Below, in pieces: positions 8,969 to 17,749 of a stretch of 64,000 nt of DNA; positions within the stretch are counted from its first letter, which is position 1, and every line of letters starts with the position of its first letter. The DNA lies in contig DATNQD010000064.1 of assembly GCA_036702865.1 (NCBI GenBank), forward strand, positions 62,001-126,000. Direction: 5' to 3'. The translations under genes and the position numbers were made by a program. This stretch comes from Trichocoleus sp. GTDB lineage: Bacteria; Cyanobacteriota; Cyanobacteriia; Elainellales; Elainellaceae. The notes under the pieces are model-generated. The model saw nothing but the letters and a program-made list of their open reading frames with translations. It was not told where the DNA came from and did not search any database.

Positions 8969-9632
8969 GAAAGCAGAATTTTAAGCTTTTATATTTTTGC
9001 CTTATTTAATTTAATGTTGTCTTGTTTAACCTTTTCCCGTACTCTCCTTAAGATTGATAAGGTCAGCCTCTGAAGGATGATTATGGGTAATGCCTGCAAC
9101 GACTAGAGCTTGCCAACAATAAGGCTTTCAGTACCAGCTATTTTTTAGTGAAGAAAAGCTTTAAGGAGAAAAAATTATTCGTTGACAGGTGATTTCACTA
9201 CATTCTTGTAGCAATCTTGTAGCAATAATAAAAAGTAATCAATTAAAAGAAGATTAATAAAAAATCGGGGCGTTCTAAGTGCTCTGTCTTCCCGCTGCTT
9301 CTCATTTGTTCCTCATTAAATTTTCTTCACCAAAGAAATCTCTTACTCTCTGGCTTTGCCTTGAAAAGCTGTCAAAATCCGCCCTGCCTGTACCTCTGCT
9401 TCTCTCCCCAGGCAGAAGCAAAAAAAAGCGATCGGGCTTAAGTTAATTAATAATGAGGGTTGTAAGACACGAGAATACCACCCATCCGTTCATCATGAAC
9501 AAATTTCGGTTCGTAAACCCATAAGTTGCAGCAGTACGTTGGCAGCAGTTTTTTGGGCTTACTCCAAGACAGGGCTTAACTAGTCTGGGCTTTTGTTAGA
9601 GCCATAATTGATTTTACTTTGAGGAGGATAAT
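8969..9632 (+). other. Intergenic region without a recognised gene
   Basis: 664 bases between the divergent kinase and zinc-ribbon genes, AT-rich and closed in all frames. It contains an 11-bp tandem duplication, CTTGTAGCAAT twice at 9205-9226. Promoters for both flanking genes must lie here, but no convincing -35/-10 pair was identified. Confidence 0.5.
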
Positions 9633-9896
9633 ATGCAATTACAAGTGGAATGCACAGGCTTTTCGACGGTAGCTCAGCCTTGTTGGGTTTGTAAGGAAAC
9701 GTTTGAAATGAAGGAAGGCCGAGTCATTATTTGCGATGGACAGGGCAATCGATATGGCGAAGTCTGTCCAGAATGCATTGGCAGAGGATACAGCTGGCTG
9801 AATAATCAATTTGAACGGCTCGTACAGCAGGTCAGCCGCCCTCAGACTTCTTCACGCAAGCGCAGCCGTCAATACGATGAATTAATTGGCGCTTAG
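9633..9896 (+). CDS. Small zinc-ribbon-like protein
   Basis: 87 residues with a strong GAGGAGG ribosome binding site just upstream of the ATG. Two cysteine pairs, CWVCKETF (residues 18-21) and CPECIGRGY (about 50-53), lie about 30 residues apart and would make a single zinc ribbon or treble-clef knuckle. The basic tail SSRKRSRQYDE suggests contact with nucleic acid. The family is not named. It is probably a small cytoplasmic regulator or adaptor; that role is inference. It is monocistronic. Confidence 0.75.
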   Translation: MQLQVECTGFSTVAQPCWVCKETFEMKEGRVIICDGQGNRYGEVCPECIGRGYSWLNNQFERLVQQVSRPQTSSRKRSRQYDELIGA

Positions 9897-10246
9897 TAAT
9901 TACTTGCTGAGCAGCAGTACTTAAGCAATATCAACTGTCTCTGATCCCCACAGTTCTCCTTTAGAAAAGTGGACCTGTGCGACACAAAGTTCCCTTTTTT
10001 AAGGGGGATCTGCAAGCCAAAAATTTGCTAATTAGCGCTTTTCAAACATCCTCTTGAATGAACTAATGAGCACGGTTCATCATAGGATCTAATAATTAAA
10101 ATAAGACAGAGCAGCAGCCCATCACTCCTAGGGAGAAGCAAACGACCGAATAGAGTAATGCCTTTTGACAGAGCCATCTTCCAGTAGCTTCGGTTGAATA
10201 GAAAGTAGAACATCTCTAAACAATTTCGTTTCAACAGAGGCTAGTT
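9897..10246 (+). other. Intergenic region with a hairpin repeat
   Basis: 350 bases without a convincing gene. At 9986-10010 it holds a small hairpin (CCCTT paired with AAGGG), followed by GGGGATCTGCAAG. It resembles the C/G-run hairpin between gltB and gltD at 46437, a type of short dispersed repeat frequent in cyanobacteria. Confidence 0.4.
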
Positions 10247-10735
10247 ATGGAAAACCGCGCTTTTTCAATCAGGGATCTGGATTCGGCAGAACGCAATGTT
10301 GCGCTGATCCTGGGCATTGTTTTTCTATTCGTTGGAATTGCAGGGTTCATTCCTGGTTTTGTATCGCTCCCCACAGCAGCACCTACGGTTCATGTAGACG
10401 CACCTCGTCTTCTCTTCGATGATGGCTATGGTTATGTGTTAGGGCTGTTTCCCACAAACTATTTGCACAACGCTGTTCACATTGTTGTGGGCTTACTAGG
10501 TGTTGCCGCAGCAACTAGTTTTAGTGGTTCACTTGTCTACAACCGTATTTTTGCGATTTCCTATGCGCTAATTACCATCATGGGAATTCTGCCATTCACA
10601 AATACCACATTTGGTTTGATGCCAATCTATGGCAACAACGTCTGGTTTAATGCCATTACTGGAGCGATCGCTTACTACTACGGCTTTATGAAGCCTGCAA
10701 AATCAGTAGATATGACGAACTCGCCCAGCATTTAG
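10247..10735 (+). CDS. DUF4383 membrane protein
   Basis: 162 residues with four hydrophobic segments (about 20-38, 70-90, 98-118 and 128-148). The DUF4383 hallmarks are present: LGIVFLFVGIAGFIPGF near the start, LGLFPTNYLHNAVHIVVGLLG in the middle and ITGAIAYYYGF at the end. It is an inner-membrane protein of unknown role, recurrent in cyanobacteria and actinobacteria. A ribosome binding site (AGAGG) lies seven bases before the ATG. Confidence 0.85.
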   Translation: MENRAFSIRDLDSAERNVALILGIVFLFVGIAGFIPGFVSLPTAAPTVHVDAPRLLFDDGYGYVLGLFPTNYLHNAVHIVVGLLGVAAATSFSGSLVYNRIFAISYALITIMGILPFTNTTFGLMPIYGNNVWFNAITGAIAYYYGFMKPAKSVDMTNSPSI

Positions 10736-10869
10736 CATCTCATTCTTCTAACTGGATGGGCTTTGACGGTTTTAGGACAGGATTAAATTGAAGAAAGAGC
10801 CTCTTATCGTTAAAGTCCATCGCTTTTCAATTGATTAAACAAGCAAAAACAAAATTTGAGGTTACACTC

Positions 10870-11049
10870 ATGGCAAACGCAAGTCATAAAGGTTCATCTA
10901 ATAAAAATTCGACAGCTGAAATGAATGTCGATATGGATCAGATCCCAACCGAAGGATATGAGCATGGAGACCTGGATGAAGAGTTAGTGAATCCAGAGGC
11001 AACCGAACGCCCAGCCGAAGATGAATCAAATTCCGCTCAAACTGAATGA
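10870..11049 (+). CDS. Small acidic hypothetical protein
   Basis: 59 residues from the ATG at 10870 (MANASHKGSSNKNSTAEM). The frame opens at a TTG at 10831, but GAGG eight bases before 10870 favours the later start. The chain is very acidic in its second half (GDLDEELVNPEATERPAEDE) and lacks hydrophobic segments, so it is probably disordered. The function is unknown. It lies between the DUF4383 and PfpI genes on the same strand and may share a stress-type transcript with them. Confidence 0.6.
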   Translation: MANASHKGSSNKNSTAEMNVDMDQIPTEGYEHGDLDEELVNPEATERPAEDESNSAQTE

Positions 11050-11102
11050 TCAATTCGAATGATTATTCAGACAAGAAGCTAAGAAACAATAGTTAACTCA
11101 TC

Positions 11103-11666
11103 ATGTCGTCAACATTAAGTCACAAAAAGATTGCCATTCTTGCTACCGATGGCTTTGAGCAGGTAGAACTCATCCAGCCAAAGCAAGCCCTTGAACAGGC
11201 AGGCGCAGAAACTTATGTTGTTGCTCCTAAAAGCGGCAGTATTCAAGGCTGGAATCACTACGACAAGGGAGATTCCATTCCGGTTGATGTCTCCCTCGAG
11301 CAAGCCAACTCAGCAGATTATGATGCGCTGCTTTTACCCGGCGGAACCGTTAACCCCGACCAGCTTCGCGTTAATCCTCAGGCAGTTGAGTTTGTCAAGT
11401 CGTTTTTTGAGGCAGGTAAGCCAGTTGCAGCAATCTGTCATGGTCCCTGGACTTTGATTGAGGCAAACGCGGTTAAAGGTCGAACGATGACATCCTGGCC
11501 TTCACTCCAAACTGATCTGCGGAATGCAGGCGCAAGCTGGGTCGATCAGGAAGTTGTAGTCGATCGGGGTCTGGTAACAAGCCGTAACCCTCACGATATC
11601 CCTGCCTTCAACCAGGCAATCATCAATACCTTTGCTGCTGGTGTTCAGGAGCGCCGTTCAGCCTAG
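11103..11666 (+). CDS. DJ-1/PfpI family protein (protease I / deglycase type)
   Basis: 187 residues covering the complete DJ-1/PfpI fold. KIAILATDGFEQVELIQP carries the conserved Glu, and AICHGPWTLIEA carries the nucleophile Cys in the elbow followed by His, the signature of the YhbO/PfpI branch. Members are described as glyoxalase III-like or protein deglycases and general stress proteins; which activity applies here is not decidable. It is cytoplasmic. A clear terminator follows. Confidence 0.88.
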   Translation: MSSTLSHKKIAILATDGFEQVELIQPKQALEQAGAETYVVAPKSGSIQGWNHYDKGDSIPVDVSLEQANSADYDALLLPGGTVNPDQLRVNPQAVEFVKSFFEAGKPVAAICHGPWTLIEANAVKGRTMTSWPSLQTDLRNAGASWVDQEVVVDRGLVTSRNPHDIPAFNQAIINTFAAGVQERRSA

Positions 11667-11696
11667 CTGAATTGTTTACACCACAAACGTTATGAC

Positions 11697-11725
11697 AAGG
11701 ATGGGCGAATTGTCCGTCCTTTTTT
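11697..11725 (+). terminator. Rho-independent terminator after the PfpI gene
   Basis: AAGGATGG (11697-11704) pairs with CCGTCCTT (11714-11721), allowing one G-T pair, around a 9-base loop. A T run continues to 11725. It is oriented to end the plus-strand transcript. Confidence 0.7.
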
Positions 11726-11772
11726 GATGCTTTTATGATGTGCTAAGGATTTGCCCAGCCGTTCTGCAATTC

Positions 11773-12813
11773 CTACTGCTTGGTCTGGGGCGACTCATAT
11801 TGATTTGCTCTAGTGTAATCACCGATCGCATAACAGGCACTTTTAAGACTGGCAATGGTTTGCTGCTCCAGGCGAGTATCTTCTAGAATTCTCAAGACCA
11901 CGAGGCGCTGCTCATAAAATTCGATCGCCAGCATATAGTGACCTAAACTGTCATGGATGACGGCAAGACTCTCCAGCGCTTGCTCTTGCAGCCGATGATC
12001 ATCCAGGCAACGGGCAATGGCGAGTCGCTGCTGGTGATAGGCAATCGCTTTAAGGGTATCCCCCATGGTGTAACAAGCACTTGCCAGGTTTCGCAAAATT
12101 TGCGCTTCGGCGTGGCGATCGGGCATCTGACGAGCAATGGTTAAAAGTTGCTCATAGCAAAAAACAGTCTGGGAGTAGTTGCCCATCGAGTGATAGGCAT
12201 TGCCCATATTCCGCAGGACTTGCCCCTCAATCTGGACATCATGCAGTTCTCTAGCAATCAGCAAGCTCTCGCGATAGTGGTCAAGTGCTTGCAGTGCATC
12301 GCCCATCGCTTTGTAAGCCATTCCCAAATTATTGAGGGCTGCCATTTCTCCCCGTCGATCGCCAATTTCCCTGGCAACTTCCAGGCTTTGATGCTTGTAA
12401 ATAATAGCCCTGGGAAAATCATCCAAATGACGATAAGCGTTTCCCAAATTGCCAAGGGCTTGCCGCTCAGTTGGACGATCGAGAATTTGACGGGCAATGC
12501 TCATACTCTGATGCGAACAGGCAATTGCTTCAGGATAGTTACCCATTGCATAGTAGGTTAGCCCTAGCCCTCCCAAGACTCTGCCTTCTCCCTGTAGGTC
12601 TTGCAGCACACGATACATTCCCAACGCCTGTTGAAAGGTTTTCAGCGCTATCTGGAATTCACGAATTTGATATTGCTCAATGCCTTTTTCAAGCAGGCAA
12701 TCGGCTGCGGCTTTGCGGGGATCAGCACTAATTTCAACAATACGTTTTGCATCCCACCCGCGCTCTGACAGCGGGACGTAAGTACCATGTTTATCGTCAA
12801 ATGGTTTCACCAT
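11773..12813 (-). CDS. Tetratricopeptide-repeat protein
   Basis: 346 residues made almost entirely of TPR units of about 40 residues (seven or more), with phrases such as EGRVLGGLGLTYYAMGNYPE, ALGNLGNAYRHLDDFPRAI and QILRNLASACYTMGDTLKAI. This is the 12-type TPR found in cyanobacterial scaffold proteins and in the sensor part of some signalling proteins. No signal peptide or catalytic domain is seen, so a cytoplasmic protein-interaction role is likely. The partner is unknown, and no cognate kinase or CHAT gene lies next to it. Confidence 0.85.
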   Translation of the reverse strand: MVKPFDDKHGTYVPLSERGWDAKRIVEISADPRKAAADCLLEKGIEQYQIREFQIALKTFQQALGMYRVLQDLQGEGRVLGGLGLTYYAMGNYPEAIACSHQSMSIARQILDRPTERQALGNLGNAYRHLDDFPRAIIYKHQSLEVAREIGDRRGEMAALNNLGMAYKAMGDALQALDHYRESLLIARELHDVQIEGQVLRNMGNAYHSMGNYSQTVFCYEQLLTIARQMPDRHAEAQILRNLASACYTMGDTLKAIAYHQQRLAIARCLDDHRLQEQALESLAVIHDSLGHYMLAIEFYEQRLVVLRILEDTRLEQQTIASLKSACYAIGDYTRANQYESPQTKQ

Positions 12814-12851
12814 AGGTTGACCCTTTCGACCCTCAGTTCAGGCATTAATTT

Positions 12852-13040
12852 TTACAGTTCAATCCGTGAATCAAGCAAATTTGCAATCAACTCGATCCCA
12901 AAACCTACACCCTCAAAACTCTCTCTAACTTGGGAACAATGCACAATTACAATCGGATAGCCTACGAGCTGGCTGCAAATCACACAGGGAAACATCTCAT
13001 CGATCTGCCAGCCTTGGCTTAGCATATATTCGTCGTTCAT
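12852..13040 (-). CDS. Small hypothetical protein (doubtful)
   Basis: 62 residues upstream of the TPR gene on the same strand. It contains one CVIC pair and a hydrophobic piece, QLVGYPIVIVHCS. No ribosome binding site precedes the ATG and no family is recognised. The composition is protein-like, so it is kept at low confidence. Confidence 0.35.
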   Translation of the reverse strand: MNDEYMLSQGWQIDEMFPCVICSQLVGYPIVIVHCSQVRESFEGVGFGIELIANLLDSRIEL

Positions 13041-13415
13041 GCAGCATTGTTAATGCAGTGCTCCGATTGGGATTTAAGATTTAGAGATCAAAAAGTAGAA
13101 GTAATAGATGCGCTGAAGGTACCCTGAAAGCTCGAAGATTTGTTCGATCGAATCTAGCCCCTGCCGAATTTATGCTCCTTCATTGAAAGCCAGCCATAAC
13201 CGATAACCTGCTTTTTCTGGAGCAAAGAATTATCTCAATCCCAAACTTAGTGCATATCGTTTAACTCCTAGTATCAGGTTTAAATGAAAAAGCTTTAAAA
13301 AACCTACGGTAGATGTTCTGAATTCTTCAATAAATTCCTACAGAAGGGCGATCGACGTCTTAGGGAGAATTGCGGAACCGTGAGCCAGCAGCCGTAAATG
13401 TTAGGCTGGAGGAGA
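13041..13415 (+). other. Intergenic region without a recognised gene
   Basis: About 375 bases between the minus-strand small ORF and the radical SAM gene. No repeat, RNA or convincing promoter was found. It presumably carries the promoters for both directions. Confidence 0.4.
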
Positions 13416-15089
13416 ATGAATCTTGATGGAACGATCGTGAATTCTGCCTTTGCTGCTGAACGCCTGCTCTTTACACCAGCCACGCCAAACGCTGATGCGA
13501 TTCCTTTAATTTTTGCCTTTCCAAACGAATACAGTGTGGGGATCACCAGCCTGGGATATCAGGTGGTTTGGGCAACATTGGCATCGCGACAAGATGTGCA
13601 AATCAGCCGCTTATTCACTGACCTTCATGAACCCCTGCCGACCCGTCCCGAATTAATGGGGTTTTCAGTGTCCTGGGAGCTGGACTACGTAAATATTCTG
13701 GGCTTGCTAGAGTCTCAGGGGATTCCCCTACGGTCAAGCGATCGCACAGATGTCCATCCTCTAGTTTTTGGCGGCGGACCCGTCCTGACTGCGAATCCTG
13801 AACCCTTCGCTGACTTTTTTGATGTCATTTTGCTGGGTGATGGCGAACTCTTGCTCGATGCGTTAATTGATGCCTATCAGCAGATCCGAACTGCCGATCG
13901 CGCCACCCAATTGCGGCATCTTGCGCAGACTCCCGGTCTTTATGTTCCCAGCCTCTACCATGTCACCTACGAGAGCCAGGATGGTCTAATTCAAACGATT
14001 CACCCGATCGATCCCGCTATCCCAGCGCAGGTACAGAAGCAAACCTATCGCGGCAATACTTTATCAACTTCCACGGTTGTTACTGAAAAAGCCGCCTGGG
14101 AGAATATTTACATGGTGGAGGTTGTTCGGAGTTGCCCAGAGATGTGTCGCTTTTGCCTTGCGAGCTATCTGACGCTGCCTTTCCGGACGGCAAACTTAGA
14201 GGATTCGCTGATCCCGGCGATCGATCGTGGGCTACAAGTGACCGATCGATTGGGATTACTTGGTGCTTCCGTTACCCAGCATCCTGAATTTGAAGCATTG
14301 CTAGATCATTTGGATCGACCCCAGTATGACCAGGTGCGCCTCAGTATTGCCTCTGTGCGAACAAACACGGTTACACCCAAATTGGCACAGGCACTGGTGA
14401 AGCACGATACTCGATCGATCACGATTGCAGTGGAAAGTGGCAGCGATCGGCTCCGGCAGGTGATCAACAAAAAACTAACCAATGATGAAATTACGCAGGC
14501 AGCCCTCAACGCGAAGGCAGGTGGCTTGAGTGCAATGAAGCTCTATGGCATGGTGGGCGTTCCAACTGAGGAAACTGCTGATCTCGACCAGACCGTAACA
14601 ATGCTGAAAGACTTGAAGCGATCGGCTCCCGGTTTGCGGCTCACTTTTGGTTGCAGTACATTTGTACCAAAGTCACATACTCCCTTCCAGTGGTTTGGCG
14701 TGAACCCCGAAGCAGAGAAACGTTTGAAGTTTTTGCAAAAACAGTTGCGTCCTCAAGGGATTGATTTTCGCCCAGAGAGCTATAACTGGTCTGTGATTCA
14801 AGCGTTAATTTCACGGGGCGATCGGCGGCTCTCTTATTTGTTGGAGCGTGTCCGTCATTATGGCGACACTCTGGGAAGCTATCGGCGTGCGTTTAAAGAG
14901 TTCCGAGGACAACTGCCTGATCTGGAGTTTTATGTTCATGCGAACTGGTCAACCGATCAAGTCCTACCCTGGCAACATTTACAGGGACCCCTGCCGCCCG
15001 CAACCCTGATCAAGCATCTGGAAAGTGCTTTGAGGGAAGAGCGATCGGGCGATCTGACGCTAGAGAATCAGCCAATTCTGGCGTTGTAA
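13416..15089 (+). CDS. B12-binding-type radical SAM protein
   Basis: 557 residues from the ATG at 13416, which has GGAGGA directly upstream; an ATG at 13398 is the alternative. The N-terminal 180 residues resemble the cobalamin-binding Rossmann-like domain (FAFPNEYSVGITSLGYQVVW, VFGGGPVLTANPEPFADFFD). The radical SAM core follows: SCPEMCRFCLASYL gives the CxxxCxxC cluster, and IAVESGSDRLRQVINKKLTN and KLYGMVGVPTEETADL are typical of the Elp3/MiaB superfamily. The reaction is unknown. The family corresponds to uncharacterised B12-binding radical SAM proteins conserved in cyanobacteria. Confidence 0.87.
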   Translation: MNLDGTIVNSAFAAERLLFTPATPNADAIPLIFAFPNEYSVGITSLGYQVVWATLASRQDVQISRLFTDLHEPLPTRPELMGFSVSWELDYVNILGLLESQGIPLRSSDRTDVHPLVFGGGPVLTANPEPFADFFDVILLGDGELLLDALIDAYQQIRTADRATQLRHLAQTPGLYVPSLYHVTYESQDGLIQTIHPIDPAIPAQVQKQTYRGNTLSTSTVVTEKAAWENIYMVEVVRSCPEMCRFCLASYLTLPFRTANLEDSLIPAIDRGLQVTDRLGLLGASVTQHPEFEALLDHLDRPQYDQVRLSIASVRTNTVTPKLAQALVKHDTRSITIAVESGSDRLRQVINKKLTNDEITQAALNAKAGGLSAMKLYGMVGVPTEETADLDQTVTMLKDLKRSAPGLRLTFGCSTFVPKSHTPFQWFGVNPEAEKRLKFLQKQLRPQGIDFRPESYNWSVIQALISRGDRRLSYLLERVRHYGDTLGSYRRAFKEFRGQLPDLEFYVHANWSTDQVLPWQHLQGPLPPATLIKHLESALREERSGDLTLENQPILAL

Positions 15090-15351
15090 TGACCTGTGCA
15101 CCCGCGAAGCAATCCGCGAACTCAATTAAGGCTCGATAAACTTTCATAAACGCTGTCTCAGTTTAAAGAGTCGGCAGGTGCTTTGCAGCAAAGGCATCAG
15201 ATCGCCTGTGAAAATGCTTAGAATCGCAGTGGAGTTTTCGGGGGCAAGCCTCAACCTTGCGATCCACAGGTGCAGTCGATTAGGCTGTAGGGTGAGTTCA
15301 GGCAGGCAAAGGGGCTGAGCGCCAAAGCGCATCCATAAGTGAAATGAATCC

Positions 15352-16368
15352 ATGAGCAGTATCGGCGTTGTTGCAATTGGTCGAAATGAGGGTGAGCGAC
15401 TGATTCGGTGTTTAAAGTCCTTAATTGCCCAGCTTCCGCCAGGAACGCCGATCGTCTATGTAGATTCTGGTTCCACAGACGGCAGTGTCACGGCAGCCAA
15501 AGATCTGGGCGTTCAGGTCGTCGAACTGGATTTGTCGGTTCCTTTTACGATGGCAAGAGGGCGCAACACAGGTTTTCAATACCTGATTGAGCATTTCCCT
15601 CACCTGCAATATGTGCAGTTCATTGATGGAGACTGCGAATTGCTCGATGGCTGGATTGACCAAGCAGTTCAGGCACTAGACCAAAATGAGAAAATCGCGA
15701 TCGTCATGGGGCGGCGCAGAGAAAGGTTTCCAGAAGCATCGGTCTACAATCAACTGGCAGATTTGGAGTGGAATACGCCGATTGGCGAAGTGAAGGAATG
15801 CGGCGGTGATATTCTGGCACGCATCCAAGCCATTCGAGCCGTTGAGGGCTACAACGAAACCCTGATTGCTGGCGAAGAACCTGATATGTGTGTGCGGTTG
15901 CGACAGCAAGGCTGGCAGATTTGGCGCATTGATGCCGATATGACCTACCACGATGCGGCGATGTATCAGTTCAGCCAATGGTGGAAGCGATCGACTCGGG
16001 GTGGCTGGGCATTTGCCGCCGGGGCAGCGATGCATGGCGACACGCCAGAACAGTTTCGAGTGCGAGAAAGTCGAAGTGGCTGGCTCTGGGGTTTACTGAT
16101 TCCATCTGTCGCGATCGGATTCGCCGGATTCACATCAGGGCTGAGTTTGCTGCTGCTGCTTGGCTATCCCTATCTCATGTGGCGGATTTATCGCTATCGG
16201 CGCAACCAGGGCGACAGTGCAGCAGATGCCAGAATCTATGCCTTTTTCTGTATCCTGTCCAAAATTCCGCAGGCGATCGGGCAGATCAAGTACTGGCTAG
16301 AGCGTTGGCAGGGGAAACGAGCGACCTTAATTGAGTATAAAAAACCAATTTCGAGTGGAGCAGAGTAG
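15352..16368 (+). CDS. Family 2 glycosyltransferase with C-terminal membrane segments
   Basis: 338 residues. The GT-A fold is seen in VVAIGRNEGERLIRCLKSL, IVYVDSGSTDGSV and the metal-binding region QFIDGDCELLDGW, followed by ECGGDILARIQAIRAVEGYN and GEEPDMCVRLRQQGW. A hydrophobic C-terminus (WLWGLLIPSVAIGFAGFTSG and LLLLLGYPYLMW) should anchor it in the inner membrane with the catalytic domain inside the cell. The sugar and acceptor are unknown; exopolysaccharide or glycolipid synthesis is a reasonable guess. It sits alone, not in a polysaccharide cluster. Confidence 0.87.
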   Translation: MSSIGVVAIGRNEGERLIRCLKSLIAQLPPGTPIVYVDSGSTDGSVTAAKDLGVQVVELDLSVPFTMARGRNTGFQYLIEHFPHLQYVQFIDGDCELLDGWIDQAVQALDQNEKIAIVMGRRRERFPEASVYNQLADLEWNTPIGEVKECGGDILARIQAIRAVEGYNETLIAGEEPDMCVRLRQQGWQIWRIDADMTYHDAAMYQFSQWWKRSTRGGWAFAAGAAMHGDTPEQFRVRESRSGWLWGLLIPSVAIGFAGFTSGLSLLLLLGYPYLMWRIYRYRRNQGDSAADARIYAFFCILSKIPQAIGQIKYWLERWQGKRATLIEYKKPISSGAE

Positions 16369-16532
16369 TCCGAAGCCAAGGTACGGCAATTGAGACATCG
16401 AGAGAACGATCGCTGCAGTCAGTCGTTGTTAAGATCAAGACTGTCCCTGAGCCAGAGAACTTGACGCGATGAGCCTTGTGCTTGCGACACTTCCTGACTG
16501 GGAAAGTGTAAAACGCTTCGGTCGTGACTCGT

Positions 16533-17657
16533 ATGAATCAATATTTTGCAACGGTGGCTCGTGGATTAGAATCGCTGGCAGCTCAGGAATTAGAAGAACT
16601 GGGCGCTCATGCCGTTGAGCCAGGCTTTTGTGGTGCTGCCTTTGCAGGCGATCGGGCTTTGCTCTACCGGGTTAACCTGTGGGCGAGGCTACCGTTCCGG
16701 ATTTTGATGAAGCTGCATGAGTTTCCCTGTCAAAATGCCGAAGATCTTTATCACGGTATCCAGACGATCGATTGGTCAGAGTATCTCATGCCGGATTTAA
16801 CATTGGCAGTGAACGCGACAGGCAAAACTGAGCAGCTCAACCATACCCACTTCACGGCACTTCAGGTCAAAAAAGCGATCGTTGACCAGCAACAGCAGAA
16901 GTTTGGCGATCGTTCTAATGTCGAGTTGCAAGACCCAGATGTGCGGATTAATGTCCATCTTGCGCGAGACGGCTGTACTGTGAGCTTAGACAGTTCTGGC
17001 AACAGCTTGCATCGTCGGGGCTATCGTCCTGCTGTCGGAGCTGCACCGCTCAAAGAATCTTTAGCCGCAGCCCTGATCAAACTTTCTGGCTGGAAGCCCG
17101 ATCAAACTTTTTATGACCCGCTTTGTGGTTCTGGGACTTTGCCCCTGGAAGCCTGCCTTGAGGCACTTAATATTGCACCGGGGCTATTTCGAGAGCGATT
17201 TGGGTTTGAAACCTGGGTTGATTTTGATCTTGACCTTCTGGAGCAGTTGATTCAAGCAGCAGAGTCTAGTCAACGGGAGACGCTTCCGGCACCGATCTGG
17301 GGGAGTGACAGCAGTGAAACCGTGATTGAACAGGCGATCGGCAATGCTAAAAACTGTGGCGTGCTAGATCATGTTTGGTTTTCCCAAATGGATCTGGCTG
17401 ATGTGGTTGCCCCAACGGATAGCGGCGTCTTATTCTGCAATCCTCCTTACGGTGAACGATTGGGGCGAGAGAGCGATCTCGGAGCATTTTATAAGCTGCT
17501 TGGTGATGTTTTGAAACACCGCTTTAAGGGCTGGACTGCTTTTGTACTCAGCGGCAACAAGGAATTGGCTCAGTCGATCGGGCTGAAATCCTCTCAGCGG
17601 ATTGCAGTGTACAATGGAACGCTGCCCTGTCAATTGATGAAATATGAGCTGTACTAA
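16533..17657 (+). CDS. THUMP-domain class I SAM-dependent RNA methyltransferase (RlmL/YpsC type)
   Basis: 374 residues from the ATG at 16533; a GTG at 16524 gives three more. The N-terminal ferredoxin-like/THUMP region (FATVARGLESLAAQELEELGA through RINVHLARDGCTVSLDSSGN) binds RNA. The Rossmann methyltransferase has motif I in DPLCGSGTLPLEACLEAL and the catalytic NPPY in FCNPPYGERLGRESDLG. The family makes N2-methylguanosine in 23S rRNA (RlmL, position 2445 in E. coli). The protein lacks the second RlmK methyltransferase of the E. coli fusion, as in YpsC of Bacillus. Confidence 0.87.
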   Translation: MNQYFATVARGLESLAAQELEELGAHAVEPGFCGAAFAGDRALLYRVNLWARLPFRILMKLHEFPCQNAEDLYHGIQTIDWSEYLMPDLTLAVNATGKTEQLNHTHFTALQVKKAIVDQQQQKFGDRSNVELQDPDVRINVHLARDGCTVSLDSSGNSLHRRGYRPAVGAAPLKESLAAALIKLSGWKPDQTFYDPLCGSGTLPLEACLEALNIAPGLFRERFGFETWVDFDLDLLEQLIQAAESSQRETLPAPIWGSDSSETVIEQAIGNAKNCGVLDHVWFSQMDLADVVAPTDSGVLFCNPPYGERLGRESDLGAFYKLLGDVLKHRFKGWTAFVLSGNKELAQSIGLKSSQRIAVYNGTLPCQLMKYELY

Positions 17658-17749
17658 AAAAGCTGTTCTAGCCAAACAGTGATGATTTGAATTAGGAACG
17701 CTCGATCGCCTTCAATTCTTTTTTTTTGAGACAACGCTCGATACTGAGT

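Noticed and set aside
9205-9226. Tandem CTTGTAGCAAT as the start of a CRISPR or iteron array
   Set aside because: Only two units without spacers; a chance duplication is the simpler reading.
10028-10234. Minus-strand frame of 68 codons in the gap before DUF4383
   Set aside because: Odd composition, no ribosome binding site, and it covers the promoter region of the DUF4383 gene.
15144-15353. Minus-strand frame of 69 codons divergent from the glycosyltransferase
   Set aside because: Its start overlaps the glycosyltransferase ATG, there is no ribosome binding site, and the composition is not persuasive.
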